Shown piece after piece: positions 15,459 to 23,130 of a stretch of 36,321 nt of DNA. The DNA comes from Streptomyces griseoluteus. Lineage in GTDB: Bacteria; Actinomycetota; Actinomycetes; Streptomycetales; Streptomycetaceae. The position numbers were made by a program, and so were the translations under genes. The notes under the pieces were generated by a model. That model saw only the letters and a list, made by a program, of their open reading frames with translations, was not told the DNA's origin and did no database searches. The first letter of the stretch is position 1; the number at the start of each line of letters is the position of its first letter. The stretch covers positions 1-36,321 of the forward strand of contig JOBE01000064.1 in NCBI GenBank assembly GCA_000717735.1. The letters are read 5' to 3'.

Positions 15459-15579
15459 TCCCCCAGGGTAAGAGGTGAAGCTTTGAATGACCCCTGTCAG
15501 GAGTCCCGTCCTCCCTCAGCCCTTGGACGTACGACTGTGAACGGGACGTGTCAGTCGCATGGCACGGCCCCGGGAGCCC

Positions 15580-15608
15580 TTGAGCCCCTCCGGCCCCGCC
15601 CCTACGGT
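15580..15608 (+). promoter_or_regulatory. Sigma-70-type promoter of tRNA-Cys
   Basis: TTGAGC (15580-15585) and TACGGT (15603-15608) are separated by exactly 17 bp. Predicted transcription start near 15615 leaves a leader of about 15 nt before the tRNA. Confidence 0.65.
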
Positions 15609-15629
15609 CGTACTCGTTGCACCACACAC

Positions 15630-15704
15630 GACCGTGTGCCCGAGTGGTTCAGGGGCTCGCCTGCAAAGCGAGTTACGTGGGTTCGAATCCCGCCACGGTC
15701 TCCA
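15630..15704 (+). tRNA. tRNA-Cys (anticodon GCA)
   Basis: The acceptor stem GACCGTG (15630-15636) pairs with CACGGTC (15694-15700). The anticodon stem ctcgc/gcgag encloses the loop ctgcaaa with anticodon GCA, and the T-arm contains GTGGGTTCGAATCCCGC. The discriminator base is T (15701), a cysteine identity element, and CCA (15702-15704) is encoded. The D-stem has only three firm pairs. No duplicated 3' end or integrase is seen, so nothing suggests use as an integration site. Confidence 0.95.
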
Positions 15705-15771
15705 GGAGTCTTGAAACGATCTCCCTCACGGGATCTTCACAGTCGGCCGCCGACCGTGCCACAGTCCGCCC

Positions 15772-15894
15772 ATGACCGAAAAACGGCAGGTCGAGGGCAT
15801 CGGAACGATCCTCCTCGCGGCCCTGATCACACGCGGGACGTTCCTGCTGCTGTCGCGGCCGACGTCGGCGGTGGAGATCGCGAAGGAGGGCTGA
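15772..15894 (+). CDS. Possible 40-residue membrane peptide (leaderless)
   Basis: The frame encodes MTEKRQVEGIGTILLAALIT followed by RGTFLLLSRPTSAVEIAKEG: one hydrophobic stretch (residues about 10-27) interrupted by Arg, between charged ends. No ribosome-binding site precedes the ATG, but TTCACA near 15735 and CACAGT near 15760-15765 form a promoter-like pair ending 6 nt before it, consistent with a leaderless transcript. Nothing similar is known to me, and chance remains possible at this length. Confidence 0.35.
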   Translation: MTEKRQVEGIGTILLAALITRGTFLLLSRPTSAVEIAKEG

Positions 15895-15900
15895 GGGAGG

Positions 15901-15915
15901 GGGCAGCTATTGCCC
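15901..15915 (-). terminator. Weak hairpin after the lipoprotein gene
   Basis: gggca (15901-15905) pairs with tgccc (15911-15915), 8 nt after the lipoprotein stop, flanked by imperfectly complementary G-rich and C-rich runs. A short stem, so only a tentative terminator for the leftward operon. Confidence 0.3.
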
Positions 15916-15922
15916 TACCCCC

Positions 15923-16582
15923 TCACTTCCTCTCCGTGAGGACCGGCTTCCCGGGAAGTCCCGCGTCGTTCTCGCAGCCCAGCTTCTTCACCACCGCCAG
16001 GCTGACGGAGTGCAGGATCGTGACGTACGCCTGCCGGGTCGCGGCGGTGTTCGGCGGGAGGGAGTCGTCGCGCGTCGCGCGCGCCTGAAGCATGCCCTTG
16101 ATGCGGGCAGGTACCTCGCCGGAGCCCTTCAGCTGCGGGCTGGAGCACTCCAGGAACAGGTACGCCGTCTTGTTGTCCGTGCTCGCTTCCCGGCCCATCC
16201 CGTAAAAGTGCCTGGCGGGGAGCTTCTTCCCTGCGTACAGGTCCTCGTCGCCGTGGTACAGGTTGAACTCGATCCGAAGGTCGGTCTTCCCCTCGGCGGG
16301 CGCGATCTCGCACATCGCCGGGTGTGACGCCCAGCTGTCCGACTTCTCCTGGTCCCCGATCAGGTCCCGCACGCTCTGCTGGAGTCCACTGCTGGTCACC
16401 GACTGGAACTTCTCGGTGCCCAGCACCGATTCGAGCGCCTTCGCGGCGTCCGGCGAGATCGTGTCGTCGCACTGCCGGGCGGCGGTGACCCGGGGCTGCT
16501 CCTCGTCCTCGCCACCGCCGCAAGCGGTGAGGAGCAGGCAGAGGGCCAGGCCGGCGGTGACGGATGTGCGTGTTCTTCCCAT
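15923..16582 (-). CDS. Putative lipoprotein of the left T7SS-like operon
   Basis: 219 residues. The N-terminus MGRTRTSVTAGLALCLLLTA is a signal peptide and ends in the lipobox LTAC with lipidated C21, so the mature protein should sit on the outer face of the membrane. The mature part has four further Cys residues (in RQCDD, AMCEI, FLECSS and KLGCEN), which could form two disulfides. I do not recognise the domain. ATG 16582 is preferred over an in-frame ATG at 16600 because GAGGA lies 6 nt upstream. It is the last gene of a three-gene operon, 25 bp after the 779-residue gene. Its placement suggests an envelope partner of the upstream products. Confidence 0.75.
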   Translation of the reverse strand: MGRTRTSVTAGLALCLLLTACGGGEDEEQPRVTAARQCDDTISPDAAKALESVLGTEKFQSVTSSGLQQSVRDLIGDQEKSDSWASHPAMCEIAPAEGKTDLRIEFNLYHGDEDLYAGKKLPARHFYGMGREASTDNKTAYLFLECSSPQLKGSGEVPARIKGMLQARATRDDSLPPNTAATRQAYVTILHSVSLAVVKKLGCENDAGLPGKPVLTERK

Positions 16583-16607
16583 GGCGTTCCTCGTGCGCAT
16601 CGGCGGA

Positions 16608-18947
16608 TCAGCCGGTCTCGGGAGCATTGCCGGTCTGCCTCGCGTGATCGTTGCCCTTCCCGTAGCCATTGCTCACGGACTCGATCATGTCCTGTCGGAA
16701 GTCACTGCTCACCTGGCTGCCGTGCAGGGCCAGGAACCGCTCCATCGGCGACTCGGCGCTGTACCGGCCGGCCGTGTACATGGCCGCGTTGTCCTCGTGG
16801 ATCTCGTCCTCGGTCTTGTCCTTGTGGTCCTCGACCGACTTCTCCGACCAGTCGCCGACGACCTGCCCGGCTAACTGCTCCATGACGCCCGACCCGGTGT
16901 CGACCGCGAGCGGTACGAGGACGGCGGCCGCGCCGACCGCCGCGGTGGCGGGCAGGAAGGCGACACCGGCCGCGATGCCGACCGTGGCGCCGAGCTGCAC
17001 CCAGCCGGCCTTTTTCGCCTGCTCCTTCTCGTACTCCTCGTGCGCCTTCATGCCCTCGGCCTCGACCTGGGCACCGCGGGACTCGTCCAGCAGGCCCTGG
17101 AACGTGGCGCCCGTGTACACGGCGCCCCGCGCGCGTCCCTCGTCGATCTTGCCGTCCGGGCCGACCTGCGCTTCGAGGACGCTGGTGGTGTAGAGACGCT
17201 CGGCCGTGGAGACCGTGGCATAGGCGTCCGGGTGCTGTCCGAGGGTACTCAGGAACTTGACCGCCGAATCCCGCCCGAACTGGGGATGGGCGGAGGGGTC
17301 CTTCGTCGGATTGAACACACTGTCCGCGGTGTTCTTGTCCAGAGCCCAGTTGAGGTCGTCGATGTACCCGGCCCCCATGGTGCCGAGGCTGTCCGCCATC
17401 GTGGGCTGCCACTTCTTCAGCAGCTCGGGGTCGTTGCCGTACGTCGCGACGACGTCCTGCATGATCTTGCCCGTGGTCTCGTCCCGCTTCAGTTCCGGCG
17501 TCGGGTCATCCCATGCGTGACCGAGCGTCGCCGACTCCAGCGCGTGGCCGAGTGCGTCCGGCATGTACCCCATGGTCTTGGTCAGGTCGTCCGGATCGTG
17601 CCCCTCGATGTCGGGGAAGAACTCGTACTTCTCGTTGGCGAAGAAGCCGAGATAGTTCTTGATCTCCTTGCCGTCCTTGTCCCTGCCGAGGTCGAGCTCG
17701 CCGCCGACGCTTCCGTCCTTCTCGTAGGACGTGAGCGGCTCCTTCGAGAAGAACTCCTTCGACGCCTCCGGGCTGTGCCCCAGCGCCTCCAGCATCGAGA
17801 TCATCGGGTCGAAGCCGGCCCCGTTGACCCCCGACGGGTTGTACTGGTTCTGCAGGCCGCCCGCCATCATCGGCTTGCTGTTGGCGAAGAGGTACGGGTC
17901 CTTCGCGTGGAGCTGGGTGACGTGCTCGGCGATCGGGACCAGGAACTTCTTGTCGTAGTCGCCGTAGCGCATGATGCCGCCGAGCAACTGGTAGCCGAAG
18001 GCAGGGTTGTTGTCGTACTTGGCGAGCGGGATGCGTTCCGTGCCGAGCCTGCGCATGTCCGCGGACCACTTCTCGGTCCACGCGTCGCCGCCCTGCGTCG
18101 CCGTCGCCAGGTTGAGACCCAGGTTCCTCTGGAGTTCCTGGACGTCGGCGAGGCGCTGCTTGTCGACCTTCGAGTAGTCGTACGTGTCCGTGGACAGCTG
18201 CCCGAAGAACTCCAGCGCGCCCTTCGCCTCCAGGCCGTTGTAGAACGTACGGGAGAACTCCTTCGAGCCGCTGTTGTCCTTCAGCAGCTCGTTGAGGCGC
18301 ATCAGCTCCTCGTGGGAGATCTCCCGGCCCTTCTTCGCCAGGTCGACCGCGCGCCGCGCCTCCTCGGCGTCGAGGCTCTTGTACTTCGGCGCGCTGAAGT
18401 TGTGCCCGTCCTCGGTGATGTTGGCCTTGAGCGCGTTGGAGCAGGCCACGTCCGCGTCGTCGCAGCTCTCCACGATCGCGTCGATCCGCCGCTGCATCGC
18501 CTCGATCGCGGCGCGCTCCTGGCGGACCAGGCCCTGGAAGTCGGGGTCGTGCCGCATCCCCTGGTCCTTGGTCGAGGACAGCGGCTCGACGGCCTCGACC
18601 TTGCCACCGGAGGTCACCCGGAAGCGTTGCTTCGGCGCCTCCGTGTCCACGATCGCCGTGAGGTCGTCCTTCGCCTTCTTGAAGGCGTTGTAACCGTCCT
18701 CCAGGACCTTGTGGATGCCGTCGGCCGCCTTGGCCGCGTCGTCGAACTCCTTCGCGGTCTTGTCCACGAACGGCTTCGTGACCTCGGCGTTCACCCCGCG
18801 CCAGTAGTCGTCCTTCGCCTTCGCCGCCATCGTCGTACGGGCGTCGTCGGCGAGTTTCTCCAGTTTGCCCTTCATCGCGGACCAGTCGTCGGCCGCGGCC
18901 TTCATCTTGCCGAGAGGCGCCTGGTAGACGTTGTCGAAGGTCAGCAC
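16608..18947 (-). CDS. 779-residue WXG100-linked protein with a TTA codon
   Basis: No signal peptide. The first 130 residues are a helical, WXG-like bundle (VYQAPLGKMKAAADDWSAMK, then YWRGVNAEVTKPF), followed by a long, mostly helical acidic body with many conserved-looking blocks such as FGRDSAVKFLSTLGQHPDAY. Near the C-terminus (about 650-690) a hydrophobic Gly/Ala-rich segment (GIAAGVAFLPATAAVGAAAV) could insert in a membrane. I believe related actinobacterial proteins are classed as a DUF family (possibly DUF6571) with no known function; that is from memory. It has the look of a type VII secretion substrate or a polymorphic-toxin carrier without a recognisable toxin tip. Leu692 is encoded by TTA (16872-16874, read on the minus strand), implying dependence on bldA tRNA. 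GTG 18947 begins 14 nt after the upstream stop. Confidence 0.75.
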   Translation of the reverse strand: MLTFDNVYQAPLGKMKAAADDWSAMKGKLEKLADDARTTMAAKAKDDYWRGVNAEVTKPFVDKTAKEFDDAAKAADGIHKVLEDGYNAFKKAKDDLTAIVDTEAPKQRFRVTSGGKVEAVEPLSSTKDQGMRHDPDFQGLVRQERAAIEAMQRRIDAIVESCDDADVACSNALKANITEDGHNFSAPKYKSLDAEEARRAVDLAKKGREISHEELMRLNELLKDNSGSKEFSRTFYNGLEAKGALEFFGQLSTDTYDYSKVDKQRLADVQELQRNLGLNLATATQGGDAWTEKWSADMRRLGTERIPLAKYDNNPAFGYQLLGGIMRYGDYDKKFLVPIAEHVTQLHAKDPYLFANSKPMMAGGLQNQYNPSGVNGAGFDPMISMLEALGHSPEASKEFFSKEPLTSYEKDGSVGGELDLGRDKDGKEIKNYLGFFANEKYEFFPDIEGHDPDDLTKTMGYMPDALGHALESATLGHAWDDPTPELKRDETTGKIMQDVVATYGNDPELLKKWQPTMADSLGTMGAGYIDDLNWALDKNTADSVFNPTKDPSAHPQFGRDSAVKFLSTLGQHPDAYATVSTAERLYTTSVLEAQVGPDGKIDEGRARGAVYTGATFQGLLDESRGAQVEAEGMKAHEEYEKEQAKKAGWVQLGATVGIAAGVAFLPATAAVGAAAVLVPLAVDTGSGVMEQLAGQVVGDWSEKSVEDHKDKTEDEIHEDNAAMYTAGRYSAESPMERFLALHGSQVSSDFRQDMIESVSNGYGKGNDHARQTGNAPETG

Positions 18948-18961
18948 AGCAGGTCCCCCGC

Positions 18962-19390
18962 CTACTTGAAGTACTCGTTGATCCTGGAGGCCGCGAGGGC
19001 CGCCTGGATGTCCGCCTCTTCCTTCGCGTGCGAGGCCGCGCTGTAGTCGAGGTGGTTGGAGATGTTGGCGCAGGCGTCGAGCAGCGTCCTCAGCTGCGAG
19101 CCCCACCGCTCCTGCACGGTCGACATCGCGGACCCGGTGCGGAAGCCGTGGCCGGACATGTCCGTCGCCGCCTCCGTCGTGCTCGTACGCGCGTGGTCAC
19201 CGTCCTTCAGCAGCCGTCCGTGCAGCGCGTACGCGGCGCTGCCGATGGCGCCGAGCTTGTCCTGGTCGACGCTGAGATCGGCGTTGCCGCCGCCACCGCC
19301 GCCGTGCTCCGGGGCGAGCTGGTTGAGCCTCGTGCTCACCGTGCTCGTCGACGTGGACCGTACGGACGCCCACTCCTGTTCGAACGACAT
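18962..19390 (-). CDS. Small WXG100-like helical protein
   Basis: 142 residues without signal peptide. The first half has a Gly-run (GGGGGGN) linker, the second half is a helical hairpin candidate with MSTVQERWGSQLRTLLDACA and a tail AALAASRINEYFK. Size, helix content and the W-G turn resemble ESX/WXG100 partners, although the canonical W-x-G is not exact. ATG 19390 follows GGGGGAGAG at a good distance. It heads the operon that continues with the 779-residue protein (14 bp gap), a common arrangement of a small partner followed by a large secreted protein. Confidence 0.7.
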   Translation of the reverse strand: MSFEQEWASVRSTSTSTVSTRLNQLAPEHGGGGGGNADLSVDQDKLGAIGSAAYALHGRLLKDGDHARTSTTEAATDMSGHGFRTGSAMSTVQERWGSQLRTLLDACANISNHLDYSAASHAKEEADIQAALAASRINEYFK

Positions 19391-19698
19391 GCTCTCCCCC
19401 GCGACAGTGATCGTCCGGCTTCGCCCCAGCAAGTTCCGTGCCCACGGAATCAGGGCGATCGTAGCCTCCCGCATACCTTGCCGAGCGCTGCCCACTGGGA
19501 ATCACCGGCTTCCCCGAGATCTTCACGGTGTCCGCATGCGTGCTTCACCTTCGCAATCCGGACAGCCCGGACGCTCGCCCGCCGGGCGCGCCGGCAGCCG
19601 CCCCGGAGCACCTCCCGGGGACGGCCCCGGGCCCCTCGCTCGATAGGCTCGACCCGCCCCGTCGTCACGGGGTGCAGGGACGACGGGGGGCAGGAACG
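19391..19698. promoter_or_regulatory. Divergent region between the left T7SS-like operon and the kinase trio
   Basis: This 308-bp gap holds both promoters. On the minus strand a TACGAT near 19455-19462 could be a -10 for the WXG-like gene; on the plus strand TAGGCT near 19644-19649 could be one for the pseudokinase. Neither has a good -35. Two stem-loops lie in the kinase leader: cccgggg/ccccggg (19614-19620 and 19625-19631) and a perfect 10-bp stem ccccgtcgtc (19657-19666) with gacgacgggg (19679-19688). No gene is seen. Confidence 0.45.
19657..19688 (+). promoter_or_regulatory. Leader stem-loop just before the pseudokinase start
   Basis: A perfect 10-bp stem with a 12-nt loop ends 10 nt upstream of the GTG at 19699 and directly abuts the CAGGAA ribosome-binding site (19691 on). 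It may modulate translation or mRNA stability, or be an operator if transcription starts downstream of it. Confidence 0.4.
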
Positions 19699-20721
19699 GT
19701 GGAACGGTCGCGCAGAGAGCAGGAGTCCGCCCGGCGTCGGCAGGAGTCCATCCCGAGCGGGCCGGAGTCGGTCCCGCGCGGACCGGAGTCGGTCCGGCTG
19801 TCTCACGAACCCGCGCGACCCCCTCAAGCTCAGGACCCCGCGCGGCCGTTCGGCCCCCACCGGCTGATCACCCGCCTCGACCCGCCGCACGCCTCGCCGC
19901 CCTGCCGCCGCTACGTGGCCCGCACCGAGGACGGCGAGCGGACGGTGCTGCTCAGCACCCCGCTGCCCGGCACCGACCCCGCCCGGTTCGCCGCGGAGGC
20001 CGTCGCCGCCCGCTACCTCATCGGCCCCTGGGTCGCTCCGGTGACGAGCGTGGCCGGCCCCGGCGAACCCCCCTGGTACGCGAGCCCGTACGTCCCGGCG
20101 CTCCCGCTCCCCGTCGCCCTGGCCGTCCACGGCGGCCCGCTGCCCGAGGCCACCGTCCGGGCCGTCGGCGCCGCCCTCGCCGAGGCGCTGGCCGCCGCGC
20201 ACGGCCATGGGCTCACCCACGCCGGGGTGTCCCCCGCCTCCGTCCTGCTCACCGCGGACGGCCCCCGGCTGACCTGCTTCGGCGCGGTACGGGCCGCCTC
20301 GGCCGACGGCGAGCCGCGCACCGGCCTGCCCGGCATCGACCCGGGGTCGCTCGCCCCCGAGCAGGCCGCGGGCGGCCGGCCGCGCCCGCCGGGTGACGTC
20401 TTCGCGCTCGGCGCCGTCCTCGCGTACGCCGCCACCGGGCACACCGTGCCCGAGCGGGACGAGATCCCGCCCGCCCTGCGCTCGTCGATCGCCTCGTGCC
20501 TCGCCCGCGACCCGGCCGACCGGCCCACGGCCGCCTCCCTGACGTTCGCGCCGGCCCCGCCGCCGACCGCGTCGTCCTCCCCGACCGGGCACGCGACGAC
20601 GCTGAACCCGGCCGGCGGCCTCCTCGCCCCGGGCTGGCTGCCGGGCCGGGTGGTCGCCGCGCTCGCCCGCCAGTCCGCCGAACTCCTCGCCGCCGAACTC
20701 CCGGTACCGGCAAGGGCCTGA
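19699..20721 (+). CDS. Protein pseudokinase (Hanks type, catalytically degenerate)
   Basis: 340 residues. After a 55-residue Arg/Pro/Glu-rich, low-complexity N-terminus the protein follows a Ser/Thr kinase fold closely related to the next gene (PLPEATVRAVGAALAEALAA, then APEQAAGGRPRPPGDVFALG, then LARDPADRPTAASL). Key catalytic residues are gone: no Gly-rich loop, the VALK Lys is S86, HRD is H174-A175-G176, the HRDxxxxN Asn is S181, and DFG is C193-F194-G195. APE and the following Asp of the aF helix remain. No membrane segment or sensor domain follows. I infer a scaffold or allosteric partner of the two active kinases downstream. GTG 19699 has an AGGA 5 nt upstream; earlier in-frame starts fall in the leader hairpin. 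Confidence 0.82.
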   Translation: MERSRREQESARRRQESIPSGPESVPRGPESVRLSHEPARPPQAQDPARPFGPHRLITRLDPPHASPPCRRYVARTEDGERTVLLSTPLPGTDPARFAAEAVAARYLIGPWVAPVTSVAGPGEPPWYASPYVPALPLPVALAVHGGPLPEATVRAVGAALAEALAAAHGHGLTHAGVSPASVLLTADGPRLTCFGAVRAASADGEPRTGLPGIDPGSLAPEQAAGGRPRPPGDVFALGAVLAYAATGHTVPERDEIPPALRSSIASCLARDPADRPTAASLTFAPAPPPTASSSPTGHATTLNPAGGLLAPGWLPGRVVAALARQSAELLAAELPVPARA

Positions 20722-20872
20722 GTGACGCGCAAGGACCCGAGCGTGCCCGCACCTGAGCCCGTGAGGGTCCGAGCCCGCAAAGACCTGACCCCACAGGGCC
20801 TGAAAGCCGCCCCGCCCCTCCCCATCCCCCCTCGCCCTCCCTCCCCTCTCCCGGACTGACGGACCTCATCCC

Positions 20873-23059
20873 ATGCTGTCGCCCCTGACCCACGACGACC
20901 CGGCCACCGTCGCCACGTACCGTCTCCTCGCCCGCCTCGGCTCCGGCGGCATGGGCACGGTCTATCTGGCGCGTACCCCGGGCGGCCGTACCGTCGCCCT
21001 CAAGACCGTGCACGCGCGGCTCGCCACCGACCCCGCCTTCCGCAGCCGTTTCCGCCTGGAGACGGACGCGGCGCGGATCATCGGCGCCCGCCACGGCGCG
21101 GCCGTGGTCGACGCCGATCCGCTGGCCGAGACGCCGTGGCTGGCCACCGAGTACGTCCTCGGCCCGCCGCTCGACGACGCCGTCGCGCTCGGCGGCCCCC
21201 TGCCGGAGCCCACCGTCCGCGCCGTCGGCGCCGCACTCGCCGGGGCCCTCGCGCAGCTGCACGCCTCGGACGTGGTCCACCGCGACCTCAAGCCGTCGAA
21301 CGTCCTCGTCACCGCGTACGGCCCGAAGATCATCGACTTCGGCATCGCCCGCGCGGCCGGCGACGACCACCTCACGCGTACGGGAGCGGCGGCCGGCACC
21401 CCCGCCTTCATGTCGCCGGAGCAGGCGAGCGGGCAGGAACACCCGCCCGCGGGCGACGTGTTCGCGCTCGCCGGCGTCCTCGTCTTCGCCGCCACCGGCC
21501 ACGGCCCCTTCGGTACGGGCTCCCCCGCCGACCTCCTCTACCGCGTCCGCTACGCCGAACCCGACCTCACCGGCGTACCGGAGGCACTGCTGCCGCTCCT
21601 GACGGCCTGCCTCGCCAAGGATCCCGCGGCCCGGCCCACCACGGGCTTCCTCGTGGACCATCTCCACGACGGCCACGGCGAGTTCGCCGACCATCTGCCG
21701 CCGCTGCTGCTCGCCGACATCGCCCGCCGTGCGACCGACGTCTGGCTGCACGCACCGCACCGCCTCCCGGCCCCCGCGGAGTCCGCGGTGGCGCAGACCG
21801 CCCCGAACACCCCCCTGTCGCGCCGCCGCGCCCTCGCCCTGGGCGGTGGCTCCCTGCTCGGTCTCGCGGGGGCCGGCGCTGGGGTGTGGGCGTGGCTGAA
21901 CTCCCGTGACTCCGGCCGGTCCACCGGCGGCACACCGGCCCCGACGGGCCCCACCGCCGTCCCCGCCACGACCGCCACCGACGGCGCGCCCGCGCCCCTG
22001 TGGCAGCACACCGTCCTCGACCGCGAGGAGAGGACCACCCAGCTGCTCGCCGGTGACGACGTCGTGGGCTTCGCCGAGACCGTCTCCTTCCGGGCCGTCG
22101 ACACGAAGGACGGCAGCGAACTCTGGGCGGAGTCGGCGGTCATGCACCCGCACCAGATCACCACCGACGGCACGAACTACTACCTCTCCGACGGCAACTT
22201 CGAGGGACCGGGCGCCCTGAAGATCCGTACGCTCGCGCCGCGCACCGGCAAGGAGGCCGCCCGGACGATCCAGCTGAAGGGCATCGACGGAACGACCACC
22301 GAGCTCCTCACCGCGTCCGGCGGACTCCTCTTCACCGCCTCGCGCCTGGGCAAGCGGGAGATCGACCCGGACGCGGACAACGTCGGCTGGCACCTGCTCG
22401 CCGTCGACCTGCGGACGGGCAAGGGGGCGTGGCGGCAGCCCTACGAGTGGGACGGCGTGCGGCCCTGGCTCGCCCAGGTCGTCGGAGACCAGCTGATCCT
22501 CGGCAAAAACAGCGGTGACCTCAAGACCTTCCTCCTCCAGGCGCGGGACACGCGCACGGGCCGACAGCTGTGGAAGCGACGGCTCCCGCTGGTGGATTCC
22601 GACTCGTTCATCCCCGGCCACCTCACCACCGACGACCGGCACGTCTACACGGGCGGCGACCGTCTCCGGGCGGTGCGCCTGTCGGACGGGGCGGTCGCCT
22701 GGGAGTACGGCACCGGCACCGCCCCGCTGCGATACGGGATCCCCGTCGTCGCGGGCAGCCTCGTCTACACGAACGTGAGCGGGCAGGGCCTCGTGGCCGT
22801 CGAGACCACCTTCGGCATCGAGCGCTGGAAGGAGGAGGTCGGAAGCCGCCCGCTGGCCCCCGACACCCTCAGCAAGCCGGTGATCGGCACGAAGTACGCC
22901 TACGCCCCTGTACGCGGCGGGCTGAGCGCGGTCGACCTGTCGACCCGCACGTCGGCCTGGGTCTTCCCCACGGACGCCTCGCGCTACGTCGTCGACCAGG
23001 AGCGGAGCCGCATCATCGGGGCCGGGGAGTCGTCCGTGGTGGCGATCCCGTTCGAGTGA
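20873..23059 (+). CDS. Transmembrane Ser/Thr protein kinase with PQQ-like propeller sensor (first)
   Basis: 728 residues. Kinase domain at about 15-275 with complete motifs: GSGGMG (23-28), VALK with K44, HRDLKPSN (136-143), DFG (155-157), and a SPE in place of APE. A Pro/Ala linker leads to S316-R317-R318-R319 and a hydrophobic segment (LALGGGSLLGLAGAGAGVWA), the single membrane anchor, then a Thr/Pro-rich stalk and about 350 residues of PQQ-like beta-propeller repeats (FRAVDTKDGSELW, LLAVDLRTGKGAW, LRAVRLSDGAVAWEY) predicted outside. It should phosphorylate proteins in response to an extracellular signal. ATG 20873 has no clear ribosome-binding site; it is 151 bp after the pseudokinase and probably in the same transcript. 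Confidence 0.92.
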   Translation: MLSPLTHDDPATVATYRLLARLGSGGMGTVYLARTPGGRTVALKTVHARLATDPAFRSRFRLETDAARIIGARHGAAVVDADPLAETPWLATEYVLGPPLDDAVALGGPLPEPTVRAVGAALAGALAQLHASDVVHRDLKPSNVLVTAYGPKIIDFGIARAAGDDHLTRTGAAAGTPAFMSPEQASGQEHPPAGDVFALAGVLVFAATGHGPFGTGSPADLLYRVRYAEPDLTGVPEALLPLLTACLAKDPAARPTTGFLVDHLHDGHGEFADHLPPLLLADIARRATDVWLHAPHRLPAPAESAVAQTAPNTPLSRRRALALGGGSLLGLAGAGAGVWAWLNSRDSGRSTGGTPAPTGPTAVPATTATDGAPAPLWQHTVLDREERTTQLLAGDDVVGFAETVSFRAVDTKDGSELWAESAVMHPHQITTDGTNYYLSDGNFEGPGALKIRTLAPRTGKEAARTIQLKGIDGTTTELLTASGGLLFTASRLGKREIDPDADNVGWHLLAVDLRTGKGAWRQPYEWDGVRPWLAQVVGDQLILGKNSGDLKTFLLQARDTRTGRQLWKRRLPLVDSDSFIPGHLTTDDRHVYTGGDRLRAVRLSDGAVAWEYGTGTAPLRYGIPVVAGSLVYTNVSGQGLVAVETTFGIERWKEEVGSRPLAPDTLSKPVIGTKYAYAPVRGGLSAVDLSTRTSAWVFPTDASRYVVDQERSRIIGAGESSVVAIPFE

Positions 23060-23130
23060 GCCCCGCCCTCCTCCCCCTGTAGAACGCCATCCCCGAACAC
23101 CATCCCCACCTCACCGGAAAGCATCTCCTC

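Noticed and set aside
15630..15704. tRNA-Cys as the attachment site of an integrated element
   Set aside because: I found no second copy of the tRNA 3' end and no integrase or excisionase in the window.
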